NCBI GenBank assembly: GCA_010021705.1
Contig: RGMU01000045.1
Span: 1-9,712 of the forward strand
Length of the DNA stretch: 9,712 bases
Source: Chitinophagia bacterium
Lineage (GTDB): Bacteria > Bacteroidota > Bacteroidia > Chitinophagales > Chitinophagaceae
Direction of reading: 5' to 3'
Shown here: piece by piece, positions 1 through 6,418 of the stretch
Numbering within the stretch: position 1 is the stretch's first letter
Layout: each line of letters opens with the position of its first letter
Notes under the pieces: generated by a model
Seen by the model: only the letters and a program-made list of their open reading frames with translations
What the model was told of the DNA's origin: nothing
Database searches by the model: none
Position numbers and translations under genes: made by a program

Positions 1-1
1 A

Positions 2-2044
2 AACTATTGGTTGGGGACTTTGAAAAATGGCTTATACGTGCTGTCGGAAAATTACCCAAACAGCTATGTGCATAACGATGCTTATACGGGCAATATTAAC
101 TATACCTATGCCGACAATACCAATCTATTTTTTGTTAATTCCAACAACCATATCTATCGGTTGCAGAAAAACAGTATTAACACCCTGTATAAATTGCCCA
201 CCGACACCACCAACCCCACCACCAATTTAGGGCATGTGATTCTAAGCCACAGCAATAAATCATACAGCTATTTGAATATTTACAATAAGTCGCTAACGCT
301 GGTATCTGACCTATTAGGTAAGCCGCAAAAAACGGAAAAAAGCGTGCCGGAAATAGAAACAGAACTTATGAAATCTATATTGAACACCAAAGACAGAGTG
401 TACGCCAGAACGGTGAACAAAATAATTGATTTAAGCATAGATACCGGCTGCAAAAAATGTGATAACATTAAAATTCATAAGATTTTTGAAAACAAAGAGC
501 GGATATTCGGTTTTGCGAAAAATAAAGAGGATATATGGTATTCTACCGTGAACGGTATGTACAAAATAGTGAAGGACAGTGAACAAATAGCGTCTCAATT
601 TTCTAAAAAGAACATTGCCTTTAAGCGGTTTGATTTTTTGAAAAATGGCTTGGTGGGCTATACCTACGGCAATAAACTATTGGTATGTACATCGTTTGAC
701 AGCAATTTAACGGTGGACACAGTAAAATACCAAAACTGTATATGGGATAAGTTTTATAAAATAGACAACAGCCACCTACTAATAAGCACCAATGACCTGT
801 ACCGAATATTCACGTTTAACGATACGGGTAATAAGCCTAACTTTGAAATTACTACCTTAGAAAATCAGTTTATACCGCTGCAAGCAGAAACGATTATATG
901 CGATAGCAATAACTGTTATTTTTTTAAGAACGGCACTGTATATAGGTTTACCAAGCAAGAGCTTATTCAAAAAGTGCACCCTCCGCAAATCTACTTTACC
1001 ACCATTGCGTATGGAGGCAAGTTGCGCCCTATTCACAATGCAATGCTTATGTCTTACAACTCGTCTAAAAATATAACCATTAGCTTTATAGCGAGTTCAT
1101 TCTATGGCAAAAACATTAGCTATCAATTTGCACTTACCAAAAATAATGCAGAAGTTTGGCAAGACCTGAAAGGCGAAGAGATTAACTTAATTAATCCGGG
1201 CTATGGTGCATACAAGTTAAAAATAAGGGCAAAGACAGCCTCCAGCGGCTATTGTGCGCCCATAGAGTTTGCGTTTACAATTAATAAGCCATTTTGGGCA
1301 AAATGGTGGTTTATTGCTCTTTCTATATTGGCAGTGTTTATCCTAATTTTCTTTGGAGTGCGGTATAGAATTTATTTAGAACTTAAAAAGAGCGAGAAGG
1401 AGCATGAAGACAAAATACGGTTTTTACGAAGCGAATATAAAGCACTGAATGCCCTTATGAACCCACACTTTATATTCAATACATTAAATAATGTGCAAGG
1501 CTTGGTGAACCGGAATGACAAAGTAGCTGCTAATGAATATTTGCGGATATTTGCCGACCTTGTAAGGCAAAATATGCACAATGTATCTAAAGAACTGATA
1601 CCGTTACAAAAAGAAATTGAACTGATAACCAATTATTTAGCTTTGGAAAAGCTAAGGTTTAAAGAATTGCTTAACTACGCTATAGAAGTAGATGAAGATG
1701 TAGATGATGGGGTGATAATGGTACCGCCGCTGATTATTCAGCCATTGATAGAAAACTCCATTAAACATGGAATATTGCCAATGCAGTCGGTTAATAGCCG
1801 TATAGATGTACTTATATATGAAAAAGAAGATAAACTGTTTATACAAGTAAAGGACAATGGTATAGGCTTTAATGCCGGTGGGCAAAAAAAAGACCCTAAG
1901 CACGAGTCTTATGGTTTGGGCAATATTAAAAGTAGGCTACACCAGTTAAGCATAATTATGGGTAAGCAAATAGATTTTTACTTTAGTGAAGAGGTGGTGA
2001 ATAATGTGAAGTGGACGGTGGCTACCATTACCATAGCCTATTAA
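2..2044 (+). CDS. Sensor histidine kinase, propeller/Y_Y_Y sensor with LytS-type kinase domain (5' partial)
   Basis: The reading frame is open to the left edge, and the first codons read NYWLGTLKNGLYVLS, a typical two-component-regulator propeller blade (W-x-G-T-xxx-GLY). The gene therefore starts outside the window, and the TTG at 11 is not a credible start. Numbering from the TTG codon: remaining propeller about 1-320; Y_Y_Y-like domain about 324-426, ending in the usual aromatic run before the membrane (FWAKWWF, about 428); one membrane helix about 433-453; short coiled linker; His_kinase (PF06580) box NPHFIFN with phospho-acceptor His486; N box ENSIKHG with Asn582; G1 box DNGIGF (615-620); G2 box YGLGN (634-638). 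Known for the family: the sensor lies outside the inner membrane and the kinase signals to a response regulator, often of LytTR type. No regulator gene follows; it may lie upstream or elsewhere. All seven cysteines are in the sensor part, including C147-KK-C150. The stop is 68 bases before mltG on the same strand. Confidence 0.93.
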   Translation, partial: NYWLGTLKNGLYVLSENYPNSYVHNDAYTGNINYTYADNTNLFFVNSNNHIYRLQKNSINTLYKLPTDTTNPTTNLGHVILSHSNKSYSYLNIYNKSLTLVSDLLGKPQKTEKSVPEIETELMKSILNTKDRVYARTVNKIIDLSIDTGCKKCDNIKIHKIFENKERIFGFAKNKEDIWYSTVNGMYKIVKDSEQIASQFSKKNIAFKRFDFLKNGLVGYTYGNKLLVCTSFDSNLTVDTVKYQNCIWDKFYKIDNSHLLISTNDLYRIFTFNDTGNKPNFEITTLENQFIPLQAETIICDSNNCYFFKNGTVYRFTKQELIQKVHPPQIYFTTIAYGGKLRPIHNAMLMSYNSSKNITISFIASSFYGKNISYQFALTKNNAEVWQDLKGEEINLINPGYGAYKLKIRAKTASSGYCAPIEFAFTINKPFWAKWWFIALSILAVFILIFFGVRYRIYLELKKSEKEHEDKIRFLRSEYKALNALMNPHFIFNTLNNVQGLVNRNDKVAANEYLRIFADLVRQNMHNVSKELIPLQKEIELITNYLALEKLRFKELLNYAIEVDEDVDDGVIMVPPLIIQPLIENSIKHGILPMQSVNSRIDVLIYEKEDKLFIQVKDNGIGFNAGGQKKDPKHESYGLGNIKSRLHQLSIIMGKQIDFYFSEEVVNNVKWTVATITIAY

Positions 2045-2098
2045 GAAGACATAATGCTAAAAATTTATCCGCAAAAACCATTATTCCTAATAACATAC

Positions 2099-2106
2099 TA
2101 TATTTG
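2099..2106 (+). promoter_or_regulatory. Candidate Bacteroidota -7 promoter box for mltG
   Basis: TATATTTG matches the TAnnTTTG consensus exactly. It ends six bases before the mltG ATG, so transcription from it would start at or very near the start codon. I see no TTG-type -33 element at the expected distance, so the call rests on the -7 box and position only. mltG could instead be read through from the kinase gene. Confidence 0.4.
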
Positions 2107-2112
2107 CTATTT

Positions 2113-3153
2113 ATGCCAAAATCTAAGAAAAAGAGTACAAAAATTGATTTAAAATGGATATTAACGGCTATAGTAATTATGCTGTTAAGTGGTGGAGTGC
2201 TGTTGGGGCTACTATTATTTGCCCCAAATGTAACCAAAACAGGCTTTGTGTACATTAAACCCGGTGAAAGCAAAAATTATACATTTGCCTATCTGACAGA
2301 CAGTGGCTTTTTGAGCCTGCCTTTTACTACCAACATAGCTGCTTCGCTGATACATGTACCGGCACATATAAAGCCGGGTAAGTATGCACTAACGGCAGGC
2401 GAATCTAATTTTGAATTGCTGCGGATGCTTCGTAACGGTAAGCAAGTATCTATCAAAATTACGATTAATAAAATGCGGACAATGAATGAATTAGAACATT
2501 TATTGACATCCAACCTGAATGTTACTGCCGAACAATTAGAAAACCAGCTTCACAAAAGCAAATACCTTAACCACTATGGCATAGACAGTGCTACTGTATT
2601 TTGCGGCATTATGCCGGATACTTATGAGTATTTTTGGTGCGCTTCGGCAGAAACTATTTTTTCTAAAATTTTCAAAAATTACACTCATTTTTGGACAGAT
2701 GCGCGCAAAGAAAAAGCAACACAGCTTGGGCTAACGCCACAAACAGCTACCATATTAGCCTCTATAGTAGAAGAAGAAACAAATAAAGCAGAAGATAAGC
2801 CCCTTATAGCATGTGTGTATTTGAACCGCTTAGCCAAAGGCATGAAGCTACAAGCCGACCCTACGGTAAAATATGCTATAGGCGATTTTACGATAAAGCG
2901 AGTAACAGGGAATATGCTGTTAATACCTTCGCCATATAACACTTATCAAAATACAGGGTTGCCACCAAGCTGTATTTGCACACCTATGCCGGCTACCATA
3001 GACGCTGTATTGAGCGCACCCAAGTGTAGCTATATCTACTTTTGCGCTAATGCTTCGCTTGACGGGAGTACAAGTTTTGCAAGCACCGATGAGCAACACT
3101 TAAAAAATGCACGTGCCTATCAACAAGCCCTTAATCAACGCGGGATTCACTAA
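2113..3153 (+). CDS. mltG: Endolytic murein transglycosylase MltG (YceG-like)
   Basis: This 346-residue protein is an MltG/YceG family lytic transglycosylase. It cleaves nascent peptidoglycan glycan strands at the outer face of the inner membrane and is thought to set strand length. A basic N terminus (PKSKKKSTK) and one membrane helix at about 14-36 anchor it; the catalytic part is periplasmic. Family marks: PDTYEYFW near 170; IVEEET at about 218-223, where Glu220 aligns with the catalytic glutamate of E. coli MltG (IVEKET); LQADPTVKYA at about 246-255; and SPYNTYQNTGLPP at about 273-285. Length is normal for Bacteroidota. The frame runs back to a GTG at 2011 inside the kinase gene, but the ATG at 2113 is preferred: it gives the usual short basic cytoplasmic tail and avoids the overlap. 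Seven cysteines, all in the periplasmic part, are unusual. The kinase gene ends 68 bases upstream on the same strand, so co-transcription is possible. Confidence 0.95.
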   Translation: MPKSKKKSTKIDLKWILTAIVIMLLSGGVLLGLLLFAPNVTKTGFVYIKPGESKNYTFAYLTDSGFLSLPFTTNIAASLIHVPAHIKPGKYALTAGESNFELLRMLRNGKQVSIKITINKMRTMNELEHLLTSNLNVTAEQLENQLHKSKYLNHYGIDSATVFCGIMPDTYEYFWCASAETIFSKIFKNYTHFWTDARKEKATQLGLTPQTATILASIVEEETNKAEDKPLIACVYLNRLAKGMKLQADPTVKYAIGDFTIKRVTGNMLLIPSPYNTYQNTGLPPSCICTPMPATIDAVLSAPKCSYIYFCANASLDGSTSFASTDEQHLKNARAYQQALNQRGIH

Positions 3154-3186
3154 ACTAATTTGACGCAGATATTTGACTAAAATAGC

Positions 3187-3194
3187 TACATTTG
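3187..3194 (+). promoter_or_regulatory. Candidate Bacteroidota -7 promoter box for the gpx-family gene
   Basis: TACATTTG matches TAnnTTTG and lies 16 bases before the ATG at 3211. Two TTTGAC copies lie upstream, at 3159-3164 and 3172-3177. The first is 24 bases from the box, slightly more than the usual spacing to a -33 element; the second is too close. The gene probably has its own promoter. Confidence 0.5.
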
Positions 3195-3210
3195 CATAAA
3201 ATCTGCTTTT

Positions 3211-3783
3211 ATGCTATTTCATTCCATTTTGCTATTTCTTTTCTGCTTTTTACCACAGCCCACGCCGTCTCCGGAGCCTACACCAACCCCCGAGCCCCCA
3301 AAAAACCTACCTACCATTTATTCCTTCAAAGTAGATGGGCTAACGGGTGGCACTATTGATTTTTCTGCCTATAAGGGCAAAAAAATACTTATAGTGAACA
3401 CGGCATCGGAATGTGGTTATACGCCTCAATATGAAGGCTTAGAAAAGTTAAATAAAAAATATGCCGGTAAATTGGTGATAGTGGGTTTTCCTGCCAACAA
3501 TTTTGGAGCGCAAGAACCGGGTTCTAATACACAAATAAGAGAGTTTTGTACTAAAAACTATGGTGTTGGGTTTCCAATGGCTGCCAAAATAAGCGTAAAG
3601 GGAAGCGATATGCACCCTATTTACCAATGGCTTACACAAAAGAGTCAAAACGGCGTGAAGGACAGTGAAGTAAAGTGGAACTTTCAAAAGTATTTGCTGA
3701 ACGAAAAAGGAGAGCTAATAGAAGTATTCTACTCCAAAGTGAAGCCGGAAGACTCGGTATTGATAAAGGCTATTGAAAGCTAA
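3211..3783 (+). CDS. Exported glutathione peroxidase-family thiol peroxidase
   Basis: This 190-residue protein belongs to the glutathione peroxidase family and reduces hydrogen or lipid peroxides. The peroxidatic Cys68 lies in NTASECGYT, with no selenocysteine codon. Gln101 (FGAQEPG), Trp156 and Asn157 (KWNF) complete the catalytic tetrad. Cys113 (EFCTKNYG) sits where thioredoxin-dependent plant and insect-type enzymes carry the resolving cysteine, while the cysteine of the usual FPCNQF motif is alanine (FPANNF). This pattern suggests thioredoxin-like reductants rather than glutathione, which is inference. A short hydrophobic N terminus (about 2-14) precedes a Pro/Thr/Glu linker (about 15-31), so the enzyme is probably exported. 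There is no Ala-x-Ala cleavage site and Cys12 does not fit a lipobox, so it may stay anchored. The enzyme fold starts near residue 34. The gene ends six bases from the convergent DUF4294 gene. Confidence 0.92.
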   Translation: MLFHSILLFLFCFLPQPTPSPEPTPTPEPPKNLPTIYSFKVDGLTGGTIDFSAYKGKKILIVNTASECGYTPQYEGLEKLNKKYAGKLVIVGFPANNFGAQEPGSNTQIREFCTKNYGVGFPMAAKISVKGSDMHPIYQWLTQKSQNGVKDSEVKWNFQKYLLNEKGELIEVFYSKVKPEDSVLIKAIES

Positions 3784-3789
3784 TTTATC

Positions 3790-4443
3790 TTAATTAGGGT
3801 GCACTTTTTTAAGCATTTCGTTTTGGAGGTACAGCTGATAGCCATATCCGGCAGATGCTTCTAATTCTTGGGTAATGCGCTCTATGTCTTTGTCATCTCC
3901 GGTGGGGTCATACTCTTTCCGCAGATTATTGTTAAATACTATGCCTACCGACTGCCACAGCACAGCCGACACATCGCCTTTAAGCTCTCGGATAATTTTA
4001 TAGCAGCTTTTACCCGTTTGGCGGTTGATAAGCCTTATCAACACATGCCCTTGCTCAATAGAGAGGTTTTTAAGGGGCTTTTTGAAACACTCGTCAAGCT
4101 GGTTATCCACTTTTTTTAGGTATTGCTTGCGGTCTTTTCGGGTATCTAATTTATCCATATCTTGGTTAATTTCTTTGAAGACTGTGCCTGCAAGCAAGGC
4201 GTAGCGGTAAACATAAAACACATTTACCCTTAGTGTATTAAGCCGTTTTATTTCATCGGCATCAAGTCCTTTATCCCTTATGGTGCATTCGGGTAGGAAA
4301 ATAAACGGATAATGTGCCCCCGCAACTTCAACGCCTCCTAAGCGAATGGTGTCGTTAGCTGATAAAGCTTGCGCCATAACGCTATGGGGAAGTGAAGCAG
4401 TTAGGAATAGTAGAAGAACGTAATAACGAAGGGATTGGGGCAT
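3790..4443 (-). CDS. DUF4294 domain protein, exported
   Basis: This 217-residue protein has an N-terminal signal peptide: hydrophobic core about 8-18, with cleavage likely after Ala24 (VMA) or Ala26 (AQA). The rest matches what I know of DUF4294, a Bacteroidota family of unknown function: a strand segment with FLPECTI near 48-55; a helical stretch with RLNTLRVNVFYVYRYALLAG; a charged KDRKQYLKKV segment; the conserved block LSIEQGHVLIRLINRQTGKS; then ELKG, WQ and NNNLRKEYDP. The last block is the most diagnostic. Periplasmic or envelope location is inferred from the signal peptide. It is the last gene of the minus-strand series, 65 bases after the upstream beta-barrel gene, and has its own candidate promoter box. 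No catalytic residues are known to me, so no function is assigned. Confidence 0.85.
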   Translation of the reverse strand: MPQSLRYYVLLLFLTASLPHSVMAQALSANDTIRLGGVEVAGAHYPFIFLPECTIRDKGLDADEIKRLNTLRVNVFYVYRYALLAGTVFKEINQDMDKLDTRKDRKQYLKKVDNQLDECFKKPLKNLSIEQGHVLIRLINRQTGKSCYKIIRELKGDVSAVLWQSVGIVFNNNLRKEYDPTGDDKDIERITQELEASAGYGYQLYLQNEMLKKVHPN

Positions 4444-4462
4444 AGTGGCACATTAGTTAATA

Positions 4463-4470
4463 CAAATGTA
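4463..4470 (-). promoter_or_regulatory. Candidate Bacteroidota -7 promoter box for the DUF4294 gene
   Basis: Read on the minus strand the sequence is TACATTTG, an exact TAnnTTTG match, 19 bases upstream of the ATG. No -33 box at standard spacing is evident. It suggests the DUF4294 gene can be transcribed separately from the barrel genes before it. Confidence 0.45.
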
Positions 4471-4479
4471 ACGCAATAG

Positions 4480-4514
4480 TGCCAAATTAATTGTGAATAA
4501 AATGCCAATTAATT
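4480..4514. repeat. Pair of near-identical direct repeats, TGCCAa(A)TTAATT
   Basis: TGCCAAATTAATT at 4480-4492 and TGCCAATTAATT at 4503-4514 differ by one base and start 23 bases apart, close to two helical turns. They lie just upstream of the DUF4294 -7 box; the second overlaps the stop codon of the beta-barrel gene. They could be a regulator site or chance in AT-rich sequence. Confidence 0.35.
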
Positions 4515-5225
4515 ATCCTGCACGCGTTTAGCATCACGGAATTTGTGCATTACACCAGCCTGAATGCTAAAGTAGCCGGGGTGTAGGTTGTTGCCATTAG
4601 TAAACGTAGCCCTTGACAGGTCTCCAAATGGCATAAAGCTGTAATACTCGTTAAAAGTGAACTGCCACATTTTGCCCAATGGCAAGTGTTGCTTTAAGCC
4701 AAATGCCCAACGGCATATTACGCTGTTCATGTAAAAGTCGGTAGAGCGCGTGAGGTCAGAAACGGGTATGGGGTTGTTAAGTAAGTGGTATTCACGGGTG
4801 TTTTGTGTGGCATTTAGCAAAAAACCGATAGACACATTAGAATATACGTGTAAATATTGGCGGTATTTACCTATGCCTAAGTCTATGGTGGGTCCTATAA
4901 GCAAATAAGATGACTTGTGGTTTACTTCTTTACCATATATACCACCAACCCCATCGGCTTGGGTAACTTTAAAGTCAAAGGCATACTGTTCAAAACCGGC
5001 TCGCCCACCCCAATACCAATTTTTAGTGCCAGCCAATTTTCTTAGATAATGAATATTAGAAGCAAATACCACATCGGTACTTTCAGTAGGCAGTTGGGAC
5101 TCGGAAATGGCACCGTTGGAAAAGGCAGGAACACCTGCACCCAATTCCACGCCTAAGCGATTTTGAGCCTTTAGCTCGTTAAAACCGAATAAAATACCAA
5201 TGAGTAGTAGCAGTTTGAACTTCAT
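4509..5225 (-). CDS. Outer-membrane beta-barrel-like protein, function unknown
   Basis: I do not recognise a named family. The 238-residue protein has a clear signal peptide (MKFK, hydrophobic core 5-15, cleavage likely after Ala20 in LKA). The mature part is built of alternating polar and aromatic or glycine-rich strands such as LGVELGAGVP, WYWGGRAGFEQYAF, YLLIGPTIDLGIG and YFSIQAGVMHKF, the usual look of a small outer-membrane barrel in Bacteroidota (the PorT/OmpW-like 'outer membrane beta-barrel' class). No plug domain, TonB box or OmpA peptidoglycan-binding domain is present. It lies 69 bases after another barrel-like gene of nearly the same size on the same strand; both end in a similar strand (YFSIQAGVMHK and YFTIRVGITYR), so they may be distant paralogues. 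No TAnnTTTG box is seen in the 69-base gap, which favours co-transcription with the upstream gene. The short C-terminal tail after the last strand is charged. Confidence 0.78.
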   Translation of the reverse strand: MKFKLLLLIGILFGFNELKAQNRLGVELGAGVPAFSNGAISESQLPTESTDVVFASNIHYLRKLAGTKNWYWGGRAGFEQYAFDFKVTQADGVGGIYGKEVNHKSSYLLIGPTIDLGIGKYRQYLHVYSNVSIGFLLNATQNTREYHLLNNPIPVSDLTRSTDFYMNSVICRWAFGLKQHLPLGKMWQFTFNEYYSFMPFGDLSRATFTNGNNLHPGYFSIQAGVMHKFRDAKRVQDN

Positions 5226-5294
5226 GGGCGAAAAATAAGCAATTTTTGGTACTATGCTTCTATATTAAGAATAGAAATGTGGGTAAAAATAAAA

Positions 5295-5999
5295 TTAACG
5301 GATATTTTTTAAGAACTTATCCATAATATCTTCTTTTGTAGGAGTGCGGTAGGTGATTCCTACGCGGATAGTGAAGTAAGTGGGTTTGAAAAACTTAGCA
5401 GCTGCATTGTTAAACGTGGGGCTTTCGGCTTCCCTTGTTTTGCTAAGCGGAGTGGTTAAAAAGCCCAAGTCTTCGGTGATAGAGATGCGTAAAAATCTTG
5501 ATATGGAAAAATAGGTGGTTGCACCCATGCCAATACGATAAACTGTTGAGCTAATATTTTGCGAAGCGTCTATGGTGCTGTCATAAATGCCCTCGGAACG
5601 GTAGCTAACTTTGTTCCACTTGCGCACCGAATCGTAGCCGTCAATTTTATAACCCATGCCTGCATTAACATATACTTGCGTTTTACCGGTGTGGGTAAGA
5701 TGCACAATGGTCATGGGAGACGCAAAAGAATAAGAGCTACTATGGCGTACACTTGCACCATATTGTTTGCCCTGGTCCTTGTTATAGTAAAGGTTATAAT
5801 TTTGCACAAATACATCTGTACCCACTCCAACGCCATAAGCTATGCCTCTATAATAAGTAGTGCCGTAAGACTGGCTTATGTCATAGTTATATTTACCGGT
5901 AAGCCCAAAGCCCGTCCATGCAGTAGAGAAGGAGTTTGCATGGGCTGCAACGGTAAAACAAACAATAAAAAAGGCAATAAAGTAAAGTTTTAGTTTCAT
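5295..5999 (-). CDS. Outer-membrane beta-barrel-like protein, function unknown
   Basis: This 234-residue protein has a signal peptide (MKLK, hydrophobic core 5-17, cleavage likely after Ala21 in AHA). The mature chain is rich in Tyr, Ser, Thr and Gly, with amphipathic strand-like segments: GFGLTGKYNYDI, GIAYGVGVGTDVFV, QVYVNAGMGYKI, YRIGMGATTYFSI and YFTIRVGITYR. This fits a small outer-membrane beta-barrel; I cannot place it in a named family. The last barrel-like strand is followed by a charged tail of about 17 residues (TPTKEDIMDKFLKNIR). It is probably the first gene of a pair with the neighbouring barrel gene. Upstream on the minus strand, TACCTTTA at 6004-6011 is one base off the -7 consensus and would lie very close to the ATG. 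One copy of an 18-base repeat lies 45-62 bases upstream of the start. Confidence 0.78.
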   Translation of the reverse strand: MKLKLYFIAFFIVCFTVAAHANSFSTAWTGFGLTGKYNYDISQSYGTTYYRGIAYGVGVGTDVFVQNYNLYYNKDQGKQYGASVRHSSSYSFASPMTIVHLTHTGKTQVYVNAGMGYKIDGYDSVRKWNKVSYRSEGIYDSTIDASQNISSTVYRIGMGATTYFSISRFLRISITEDLGFLTTPLSKTREAESPTFNNAAAKFFKPTYFTIRVGITYRTPTKEDIMDKFLKNIR

Positions 6000-6028
6000 G
6001 TGCTAAAGGTATGGCAATATTTTTGGAT

Positions 6029-6046
6029 ATAGAAATTTTTTTCTAT
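6029..6046. repeat. Small AT-rich inverted repeat
   Basis: ATAGAAA and TTTCTAT form a perfect 7-bp stem around a TTTT loop. It lies between the stop of the DUF5678-like gene and the start of the first barrel gene and could act as a weak terminator for the former, but it has little G or C and no convincing U-tract beyond the stem. Confidence 0.25.
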
Positions 6047-6061
6047 TGCAGCAACTATTGT
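6044..6061 (-). repeat. Left copy of an 18-base imperfect inverted repeat
   Basis: Read on the minus strand this is ACAATAGTTGCTGCAATA, which matches the + strand sequence at 6419-6436 at 16 of 18 positions; the two mismatches are adjacent, in the middle. It holds CAATA twice with a 12-base period. It is downstream of the DUF5678-like gene and 45-62 bases upstream of the barrel gene that ends at 5295. Confidence 0.5.
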
Positions 6062-6101
6062 GCAAAAATGGGTGCTTCTAATATAATGAGTTTTAACGCT
6101 A

Positions 6102-6362
6102 CTATTTATCAGTATCCATTTGAGTTTTATTAATTATTACGCGTGTATGAAAAGTCTGAGTGTAATCTCCGGAACCCGGTGTGCATAGCTGTATCAAAAA
6201 CTTACCTAATGGATAAGTTTGTTTGGCGTTTTCATAAGCATCTGCGTGGGAATTATAGCTACCCACTACTTGATTATCCACAATGACAATATGCTTACCA
6301 TTATACTTTTGCACAAGCTCGTCTTGATTCGCCAAATAAAAGTTAAATTTCTTCTCAAGCAT
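6102..6362 (-). CDS. Small DUF5678-like protein
   Basis: This 86-residue protein has no signal peptide or membrane segment and should be cytoplasmic. The pattern FYLANQDELVQKYNGKHIVI, then DNQVVGSYNSHADAYENA and PLGKFLIQLCTPG, agrees with the short DUF5678 family: a helix, a 'Y-x-GK-hhVhhD' strand, a 'VVGS' turn, a helix and a final 'G-x-FLIQ' strand. The function of that family is not known to me. The start at 6362 is preceded by an exact -7 box about 24 bases upstream. The gene stands alone between the secDF terminator and the first barrel gene, and is bracketed by two inverted copies of an 18-base sequence. Assignment is from memory of the family pattern, so moderate. Confidence 0.72.
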   Translation of the reverse strand: MLEKKFNFYLANQDELVQKYNGKHIVIVDNQVVGSYNSHADAYENAKQTYPLGKFLIQLCTPGSGDYTQTFHTRVIINKTQMDTDK

Positions 6363-6386
6363 AATATTACGCTATCTAATACGATG

Positions 6387-6394
6387 CAAAGTTA
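6387..6394 (-). promoter_or_regulatory. Candidate Bacteroidota -7 promoter box for the DUF5678-like gene
   Basis: On the minus strand the sequence is TAACTTTG, an exact TAnnTTTG match followed by C, 24 bases before the ATG. A TTTG lies 14 bases further upstream, closer than the standard -33 spacing. The right copy of the inverted repeat begins 25 bases upstream of the box, where a -33 or operator would lie. Confidence 0.55.
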
Positions 6395-6418
6395 CAAAAA
6401 AATACGGACAAACGCTTT

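Noticed and set aside
11..13. TTG at 11 as the true start of the kinase
   Set aside because: The frame is open to base 2 and the residues before the TTG (N-Y-W) complete a propeller blade motif, so the gene is cut by the window edge.
2011..2112. Upstream GTG start that would extend MltG by 34 residues and overlap the kinase gene
   Set aside because: The extension is unlike any MltG N terminus, and the ATG at 2113 gives the normal short basic tail followed by the membrane anchor.
2045..3210. Defence, phage, CRISPR or biosynthetic system anywhere in the window
   Set aside because: All seven complete genes and the kinase fragment belong to envelope, export or small uncharacterised families; no repeats or gene grouping of such systems are seen.
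5559..5993. + strand open frame of 144 codons opposite the first barrel gene
   Set aside because: The minus-strand gene has a clear signal peptide and barrel-like pattern; the + strand frame has neither and no promoter box.
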